Positions 8,158 through 14,392 of a stretch of DNA of 14,392 nt are shown here, piece after piece. Source of the DNA: Fonsecaea monophora (lineage: Eukaryota > Ascomycota > Eurotiomycetes > Chaetothyriales > Herpotrichiellaceae); NCBI RefSeq assembly GCF_001642475.1, contig NW_019174153.1, positions 1 through 14,392 of the forward strand, given 5' to 3'. How positions within the stretch are numbered: position 1 is the stretch's first letter; every line of letters starts with the position of its first letter. The notes beneath the pieces are model-generated. The model saw only the letters and a list, made by a program, of their open reading frames with translations. It did no database searches and was not told the DNA's origin. The position numbers and the translations under genes are program-made.

Positions 8158-9356
8158 CCCCGACGGCTCAGGGTTCAGGTTCAGGTTTGAGACAAAGAAC
8201 GAAGAGCTGGCTCCAGGTTTTCCTTTGCACGACTCCCTCTTCTGGCACACCCAGGGTATTGACCACGTTGGTCGGTCGGTCGGTCGTCGTCGCAAATGTC
8301 CATTATCTCCAGCTTTTCTCCATCCCAGGACCACAGTTCAGAGCGCCGCCAATGGGCCACCCGTCTAGTCGGAGCTAACACGATAACGGCCGAACGTGGT
8401 CTTTATCACCGGGAGAAAAAGAGTCTTGCTTGGCAGCACGTGCGGTTCAATCGCCCGCCCTCGCCGCCGTACCCGAATCTACACTACTCAATGAGGTATA
8501 CATAACATACGGCGGGCACTACGCCCTATGGTTGACCGCGCGTCCTAGTAAATGATGGTACTACAATTAGTGACAGAGTATCCTATCAATCAGTAGTAGC
8601 TCCCTCGTCTCTACGTATTGGACGAGAAGACGCCGCTTGACACAGGGTTGTCGGGGAATCTAGTAGTCTTGGCCCTTGATGGTGGGTGGATGGCACCCAG
8701 TTGGACTATTGATCTCTTAATTAGTCAGCTATCGTTCCACGGTCATAAAAAATGACCGCATACTATTCCTCCTGTCCACCTATCCCTTTTATCCCTATCA
8801 TATGTCTCTCTGACAATCAGTCTGGTTGCTTCCCGTGGTCCGGACTTTATAATGTTATCCCCCCTGTGTATCCTGGGTCCCCATAGGCAGATGAATATAA
8901 CAGAAGAAAGTCGGCTGATTACTGAAGGTTCCAACAGAGCTCACTTGCCATGATCTGTTCCATTCTCCACCTCGTCCTGTTCCAAGACTGACCGTTCCAT
9001 CTGGACTCATAACGGGGAGTATGTCGAGGTTTGTACTGGACTTGGACCTCGCATCGCAAAAGGCCCAAGGCGGGAAGCATCATCATCGCTGCCAGTGGCT
9101 TTCATCATACGAGATCGCGACGGCTGGTTGACTCCGGCATTCACAATTAGTGAGAGTACAGTGGCGTTTCTTCGAGTGCTCATGACGAACAGGGGGAAGA
9201 ACTGCGAAGAAGTAGGCGACACTCCATATTGGGGCGGATTTTTGGGCGGCAAACTCCTGTGTCCTGTGTCCTTCTGATTTTGAAGAGGTAGAACACAGGA
9301 CATAGTTTGAGCAATTGGGTCGCGAAGCGTTGTTGACGCGTACGAGGTTCGGCGAT
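8158..9356. other. Non-coding region upstream of the reductase
   Basis: About 1.2 kb without a supported gene. It holds short tandem repeats (GGTTCA at 8172-8187 and four GGTC units at 8270-8285), a CACGTG palindrome (8437-8442) and an inverted repeat at 8740-8758. Open frames are short. A minus-strand frame crossing 9007-9356 is the out-of-frame continuation beside the ankyrin remnant and shows no recognisable fold. Confidence 0.5.
8740..8758. repeat. Small perfect inverted repeat
   Basis: CGGTCAT (8740-8746) is followed by AAAAA and the exact reverse complement ATGACCG (8752-8758). It could form a 7-bp stem with a five-base loop or be a dyad binding site. No gene end lies close by. Confidence 0.6.
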
Positions 9357-10311
9357 TCAGAGGGCAGTGCTGAAAAGGAGTCTTTTGACCTGTGGCAATC
9401 CTCCCAGACTGTCCCTGATCTGCGGATTCGCGCCGTGATTCAGAAGGAGCCGTACCAGCCTGTCGTGGCGGTGGAGGACAGCCTCGTGTAATGATGTTCC
9501 CAGACCGAGGCATTCGAACTGGCAGAACGACACTGGGTGGTCGTGAAACATGAGTGCGTTCGGTGAGCCACCTTTGCTCAAGAGGAGCTCCACGAAATCG
9601 TCCCCACGTCTGGCTCTGACGGCGCAGTGTAGCGATTGGCCATGCCTCACGGAGGCGCCCAGCTCGAACTACAATTCGATGACTTCTCTCGAGGCCGATC
9701 CAGCTGCGATCGACAATGCTGTGATGTCGTATCTGCATTGAGCATTCGGATCCGCACCGTGTTCAACGAGCCACCCAACAAGCTCCGGGTCGAATGAGGC
9801 GTCGCTGTATTGTGTCAAGGTATCGTAAGAACAGCAATGTAGACCTTTACTCACGCCAGAGGAGGAGTCCAATCATCTCTGACCCACGCATTAATATCAC
9901 AGCCGCCTAGGAGTAGGAGCTCGAGCATGGTATATGAGCATTGCTTGACCGCGCTGATAAAGTCCCATCCCGTGGGTTCTGCACAACCGCAATTCGCATC
10001 GCCTCGACTTTATCGTCCTTTAGATTTTCGCTCCCATTCTCTGCGCCGAACTACAACAAAACACATGACTGTCTCGATTTCAGACGATGTCGTTGCACGC
10101 GTGAGGGGACCAGAGGAGACAGCATTCTGGCTTAGTAACGGAACATGCGAAGTCTCTTGGTGAGGATATCTTTACGGGGTTGGATATTACCCCATGTTCC
10201 AGGGGCTAGCGTGTCCAGGTGCAAGGGTGTCCTCAGTCATTGGCGTGGCTGCGTGGTCATTCCGATTCCGTTGTTGTCCTCCCGCTCTTCTACAATCCCA
10301 ATAAGGACATG
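9357..10311 (-). pseudogene. Degraded ankyrin-repeat protein gene
   Basis: Several ankyrin repeats can be read on the minus strand, but the gene is broken. The clearest part joins 10009-9855 to 9804-9357 across a 50-bp intron (9854-9805; GTGAGT...CAG); splicing keeps frame and creates a repeat with LVGWLVEHGADPNA. Typical repeat signatures are TMLELLLLGGCDIN, FVELLLSKGGSPNA and TSLHEAVLHRHDRLVRLLLNHGANP. An in-frame TAG (9671-9669) falls inside the helix before FELGASV, and the frame resumes correctly after it. Further upstream an in-frame TAA (10012-10010) precedes SRGDANC. At 10230-10216 the core TPLHL appears in another frame just after a TGA (10239-10237). Such proteins mediate protein contacts; whether this one had other domains cannot be seen. 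Confidence is good for the stretch below 10009 and low for the part above it. Confidence 0.6.
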
Positions 10312-10766
10312 TCACGAACCAATGGATTTATATGATGGGACCCTGGCCACTGACGCAGCCTCGCGCAAAGACTTATCCCTATCGGATATCGACATGGTAA
10401 TCCTTGGGGACGAGGTAGGCGCAGCACGGTCAAAGTCCGGGCATGAGAACGCTGCCTCTAGTACTATTGCTCTGGAACGGGACACCGGACCAGTGTGCCC
10501 TAGAGAAGAAGAAAGTGGTGCGTTGTCCATGAACGAATCGAAAGCATCTTGCTATTATAGCCGCTTGAATTCTGAAAAGGGTATTGTTCTCCGCCAAAGA
10601 CAAAATGTAAGAAGGACCTCAGACATCCCAACCCTCGGAAGGTTCTGCTGGCCTTATACCTTATATGCACCCAATTCTTTTTGGTTCCATCCTGAAAATG
10701 CTTTGCCTGTTGCCACTACCTGCGTGGGGGATATGCACATCATCATCGTCGTAAAGTTTCGGCAGA
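10312..10766. other. Region between ankyrin remnant and secreted-protein gene
   Basis: No supported gene. A plus-strand frame stays open from 10145 to 10897 and a minus-strand frame from 10530 to 10312. They overlap, so at most one can be real, and neither shows a recognisable domain. The minus-strand frame could be a decayed 5' part of the ankyrin gene. The secreted-protein gene's 3' UTR should lie in the right part. Confidence 0.35.
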
Positions 10767-11722
10767 TTATGCCATGTACTCCCTCACCGCCGCAATGCCT
10801 CTCCTCTTCTTCGCTCCACCTTGCAATGCCTGGGCCGCATTGTCATTTGGCTGCCCATCTCCAAATCCACATCCTCCGTCTCGAGTTTGTGCGATGATTG
10901 CCCCTGCGCACTTTCCAGTGTTGAACCCACAGCATCCCGAAGCGCAGTCTGCATCACTGAAACATTGCCCTGTGATGAATTGCGAAGCGTCGTCTTTGCC
11001 CACGTTTTGAGAGCCCGGGATGCTGCTATCGATCGGGGGGTTGGAGCCACTGGTTGTGCCAGTACCAGTGTTGGCAGTGGATGCAGTGTTCGCCGGAGCC
11101 GGCGCAGAGGTAGCAGCCGAGGTGGGTTGTCCTCCACGAAGTAGTTGTGCAGCGTTATCATTTGGCTGAGCGTCGCCGAATCCACATCCGCCATCTCTTT
11201 CCTGGGCGACAATGGCACCAGCGCACTTTCCACTGTTGAAGCCGCAACATCCTGAGGCACAATCTGCGTCACTGGTACAGGCGCCGGTGATGAATTGCGT
11301 TCCAGTGCCCACGTTACCGTTGCCAGATCCCGACGAGGGGGGAGAGGAAGTGGCAGCCGCAGGGGCAGGTGCGGCGGTTGCAGGAGACGTCGCACCAGCT
11401 GCGGCCGCTTGTGAGCTGAAGAAGGCTTGGGCTGCGATGTCATTGGGTTGCGCGTCACCAAAGCCACATCCTCCATCACGCGTCTGGGCTATGACAGGAC
11501 CGGCGCACAGGCCGCTGTTGAAGCCACAGCAGCTGGAGGCGCAGTCGGCATCGCTCGTACAGGGACCAGTGATGAATTGAGTACCTTGACCGAGAACCAG
11601 CAGAGCCACTGTGTGTCCAGTGTCAGCGCGTGTCGCCATCGAGGGAAGCGGTTGGAAATATACTTACAGTTGAGGAATAGAAATACAAGTGAGGAAGATC
11701 TTGAAGGAGTGTTTGAAATCAT
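10767..11722 (-). CDS. Secreted protein with three BAS2-like six-cysteine domains
   Basis: Two exons: 11722-11668 and 11608-10767, with a 59-bp intron (11667-11609; GTAAGT...CAG). Splicing joins MISNTPSRSSSLVFLFLN to LALLVLGQG, giving a signal peptide of about 27 residues; the full product is 298 residues. The mature protein has three near-identical domains, cysteine cores at residues 35-66, 129-160 and 234-265. Each has the spacing C-x5-C-x3-CC-x6-C-x12-C and the motifs QFITG, SDADCAS, CCGFN, RDGGCGFGD and QPND. Ala/Pro/Thr/Ser/Gly-rich linkers separate them. Six cysteines per domain suggest three disulfides and an extracellular role. The domain resembles biotrophy-associated secreted protein 2 of plant-pathogenic fungi, which as I recall has a single domain; family assignment is from memory. 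The C-terminus is basic (AKKRRG), a possible Kex2-type site. Start context CAAAATG is strong. Confidence 0.88.
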
Positions 11723-12078
11723 TTTGAGTATATGTCGCTGAACTGAACCGGCAGTTGTGTAGATAGAATGAATGTGAAATGTTGTCACAAAAGATGAACA
11801 GATAGAACAGAAAGAAGGAGAGAATAGAACTTGGTTGATGGAATAAAATAATGAGAAGCTGTGAGATACACCGTGTATTTGAATAAATCGTGCACTCAGG
11901 CATCAAAAATGCAACCTACCTTAGAAACCCCTTTTCTGTTAGCAAATAGATTCCAGCTGGAGATCAATCCAGATGTCATGAGGCTGGATGGACACGAGAT
12001 AATTTCCAATGAAGTGCTGGTGGAAAATGTAACCTCACTCCAATCGACAAGCACATCAACAGAAGAAGACATTGCGGA
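11723..12078. promoter_or_regulatory. Upstream region of the secreted-protein gene
   Basis: On the minus strand the 130 bases before the ATG are rich in C and T with few G residues and end ACTCAAAATG, a typical fungal leader. No clear TATA box is seen. A plus-strand frame crossing 11861-12241 shows no recognisable domain. Confidence 0.45.
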
Positions 12079-12410
12079 TCAAACAGCGAAGGGCAAGGCT
12101 GAGACGGTAGTGAAGGGGTTCAGCCTCGTCGAGTGTCGCAGCTTGTTCCAGCGGTCAAGGGGCATGCGGGGATCGGCCTGGCGATTGGCTGCGGCTCGCT
12201 CATCTGAAGCACCAATCGTAACACCCTTAAGCCCTGTTTGAAGTCGAGTTTCACTTTGTCCACAAACGACGGTAGGCTTGGAAGAGAATCCACAGGAATG
12301 GATCTGGGGCTGGGAGAGGAGGTACCGAGGACAGGAGGAGGATGGGTAGTTGTTCGATTGACTAAGAGGGCGAAGCCATCGTAATCGTCACTCATAGCTG
12401 CCTTGACCAT
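12079..12410 (-). CDS. Possible small two-exon protein, unknown
   Basis: Weak call. A minus-strand frame starts at ATG 12410 (or 12395, giving MSDDYDGFALL). A 92-bp GT-AG intron (12325-12234) would join it in frame to an exon ending at a TGA (12081-12079), making 79 residues. The second exon has a protein-like make-up (KGVTIGASDERAAANRQ, then DPRMPLDRWNKLR and LNPFTTVSALPF). The donor (GTACCT) is weak and no good branch site is seen. Read without the intron, the frame runs to 12120 with a less convincing tail. A plus-strand frame covers part of the same bases. No signal peptide or known domain is seen. Confidence 0.3.
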
Positions 12411-13365
12411 TATTGACCAGTGCATCCCCCTTTTGTGCAGCGCGTCGCAAAACAATGGGCAGGTTCGAGGGACACGATGCACGTGGACCTGCGTTCTCGT
12501 CAACAACCCCGGTGTTTCATGCACTTGGGAGGGAAGATGGTATGCATCCTTCGCCAATCGATCGATGTATTCTACTGTTAGAGGAACCGAGTTGAAGCGA
12601 GTTGTGTGTTGACCGCGGTTATTGTTGTGATAGAGACTTGTAGGAGGTTCGCGACGGAAAACAAGAGTTTACTGGGAGGAGACACTTGTAAAAAGAATCT
12701 CCAGTGGTGCGGGCCTAATAATTGGTGCTGGTGCTGCCCCAAGTGCTTGATTTCGTGGCTAATGATGCCCAAATGACCCCCAGTACCATTAATTAGGCTC
12801 CCCAGCTTGCACCGATGGTAGCCTGTGGTCTCTGAGCCATTGGCATATTCGACGCCTTCCAGTCCTCCCCTCGGTTTCGTCTCAATTTGCCCAAGCATGC
12901 TGCGCTGTGCACTTATCATGCACCAGCTATGCTAATGACGGGCGCCACCAACCCAAAAAGCCACAGTACCTGCTATTACCTCGAGTTGGTGGAGGATGAA
13001 ATCCGCAGCCTGGCCTCAACGTTCCAGTTGTGCCACCACGGCCCATCGAGAGTTAAATCGTACAGATCAGACCTGGCGTATGACAAAATGCTCGCGGCAA
13101 GACACTGCTTGGTACAGTCGACTCGGTATCACCTGAAACCTCGGGCCATTCATGATCATATCGTCATGATTGAAAGAAGCCAAAGTTTCCAACCACGGAC
13201 ATGTGCACACAATACGATAACATGGCATTCTGGGCCTCACTTGTTCTATATTTCATTTCGCGGACTTGTCCGGGTCGAGGGAAGACATGCACGACATGTT
13301 AGATAAATGAAGAGGTTGACTTCGCAGGTTGTTGATGGACGCCGATATTGTATACTATTCCCTCG
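12411..13365. other. Region upstream of the dioxygenase gene, no gene recognised
   Basis: About 950 bp. Open frames of 113 residues (minus, 12578-12919) and 139 residues (plus, 12887-13306) overlap and have no recognisable domains. The stretch nearest the dioxygenase should hold its promoter; no clear TATA box or leader signature was identified. Confidence 0.4.
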
Positions 13366-14392
13366 ATGACGGACATTATCAGAACTGCCCCCAACGGCTA
13401 CCAGGAAGTCAGAACCGGGCTAGGATGGCGAAAGGTGCTCTCTCCAACCAGCACCGAAGCCACCTTCAGCCTTCCCGTCATTGATATTGGTGATATAGAC
13501 CATCCTGATCAAGAACGTCGAAGGGCTGTTGCACAACAGATATGCCATGCCGCAGCCAATGTGGGTTTTTTCTATGTCAGTAACCATGGTGTTCCGGACA
13601 CAGTGGTCGAAACCATCTTCTCAGAATGCAAACGCTTCTTCCATGAACTGAGTCTTGAAGAAAAAATGCAATATGACACAGAAAAGCATGAGCATTACTA
13701 TGGCTATTACCCAATCAATCTTGACCCTAGTCTACCTGCAGGCGCAAGTACGTCCCACGACTCCCTAAGACTGAGCATTCCTGACATTTTCTAGAATTGA
13801 ACGAAGGTATCAACTATGGCTACGAACCCACCGTTGACCCCGATGCTGTTAATCCAAAGAACAACGGTGGCAACTGGTGGCCGTCGGAGGAGCGTCTTCC
13901 TGGCTACGAGAAGAACGTCAAGGAATACATGTCTCGTGTCCTCGTATTGAGTCGAGCTTTGCTGCGAATGTTTGCCCTCGGTCTCAATTTGGAGGAGAAT
14001 TCATTCGACCACCTGGCTACTAAACCTTACTCTATTCTCAAGATGGCACATTACCCTGGGGTACTTGCTGGATCAGAAGAGCCATCGTCGATTCGTCCTC
14101 ACACAGACTACGAGCTCTTGACGATCCTCTTACAGGATAATATCCCCTCCCTCGAGGTCCTGTCCAATACCGGACAGTGGATCCAAGCGAAACCCATTCC
14201 GGGTACATTTGTGGTCAATATCGGGGATTCCATGGCCATGCTCACCAATGGGCTTTTTGTGTCCACCATGCACCGAGTACTCAACCACTCAAGGCGGGAC
14301 CGATACTCGGTCCCATTCTTTCTAGGAGGTGAGCATCTGTCTATCAGTCATCTCAATGCAATCTGCTTACTTTCTAACAGCAAACCAGGAGG
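13366..14392 (+). CDS. 2-oxoglutarate/Fe(II)-dependent dioxygenase (isopenicillin N synthase-like), 3' end cut by window
   Basis: Exons 13366-13747, 13795-14328 and 14381 to the window edge, with introns of 47 bp (13748-13794; GTACGT...TAG, CTGAC branch) and 52 bp (14329-14380; GTGAGC...CAG, CTAAC branch). About 309 residues are visible; the family is usually about 330-350, so little is missing. The N-terminal DIOX_N domain begins at LPVIDIGDI (GFFYVSNHGVP follows). The C-terminal jelly-roll has the iron ligands His230 and Asp232 (RPHTDYELL) and His287 (TMHRVLNH). The 2-oxoglutarate-binding Arg297-x-Ser299 is also present. The enzyme should hydroxylate, desaturate or otherwise oxidise a small molecule using O2; the substrate is unknown. 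An upstream ATG at 13335 is in another frame. Fungal members occur both in secondary metabolism and alone. Confidence 0.93.

Noticed and set aside
9007..9738. 243-codon minus-strand frame overlapping the ankyrin remnant
   Set aside because: It is out of frame with clear ankyrin repeats over most of its length and has no domain of its own. A short stretch (VLSLIVNAGVNQP) vaguely resembles a repeat but is too weak to use.
10784..11479. 231-codon minus-strand frame inside the secreted-protein gene
   Set aside because: Shadow in another frame; its apparent internal repetition only mirrors the three repeated domains.
12887..13306. 139-codon plus-strand frame upstream of the dioxygenase
   Set aside because: No domain, biased toward rare residues such as His and Cys, and no sensible splice joins it to the dioxygenase.
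13335..13337. Upstream ATG before the dioxygenase
   Set aside because: It is not in frame with the dioxygenase and opens an unrelated reading frame; ATG 13366 gives a normal family N-terminus.
6955..14392. Aldo/keto reductase and dioxygenase as one biosynthetic cluster
   Set aside because: They are more than 5 kb apart, with a pseudogene and a secreted-protein gene between, and no backbone enzyme, transporter or cluster regulator is present.

Overview
This looks like nuclear DNA of a filamentous ascomycete (Pezizomycotina). The genes are split by short GT-AG introns of 47 to 92 bases with CTAAC/CTGAC-like branch sites. Intergenic DNA is CT-rich and carries TACCTAGGTA-type motifs. The proteins include a PTS2-type peroxisomal thiolase and a secreted cysteine-rich protein resembling the fungal BAS2 family. 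No tRNA, rRNA, CRISPR array or intact transposon was found.

Layout. Bases 1-82 are a 19-bp minisatellite. At 241-1097 (-) is a two-exon gene for a probable mitochondrial single-pass membrane protein. It is divergent, across 485 bp, from a three-exon 3-ketoacyl-CoA thiolase at 1583-2971 (+) that has an intact N-terminal PTS2. A gene-poor stretch with short repeats (2972-4229) leads to a long, disordered, charged protein of unknown function at 4230-6338 (-). Next is a two-exon aldo/keto reductase at 6955-8044 (-) with a TATA box. From about 9.3 to 10.3 kb (-) lies the wreck of an ankyrin-repeat gene with in-frame stops. Then comes a two-exon gene at 10767-11722 (-) for a signal-peptide protein made of three near-identical six-cysteine domains. 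A weak small spliced gene may lie at 12079-12410 (-). The window ends inside a 2-oxoglutarate/Fe(II) dioxygenase gene (13366 to the edge, +).

The left half (membrane protein, thiolase, disordered protein) reads as ordinary core genome; the thiolase would carry out the last step of peroxisomal beta-oxidation. The right half (ankyrin pseudogene, secreted cysteine-rich protein, dioxygenase, much non-coding DNA) reads as a more accessory region. Nothing in the sequence links the reductase and the dioxygenase into one biosynthetic cluster. The most unusual item is the triplicated secreted protein. Its domains are almost identical in protein but differ at many wobble positions, which suggests an old duplication kept under selection.
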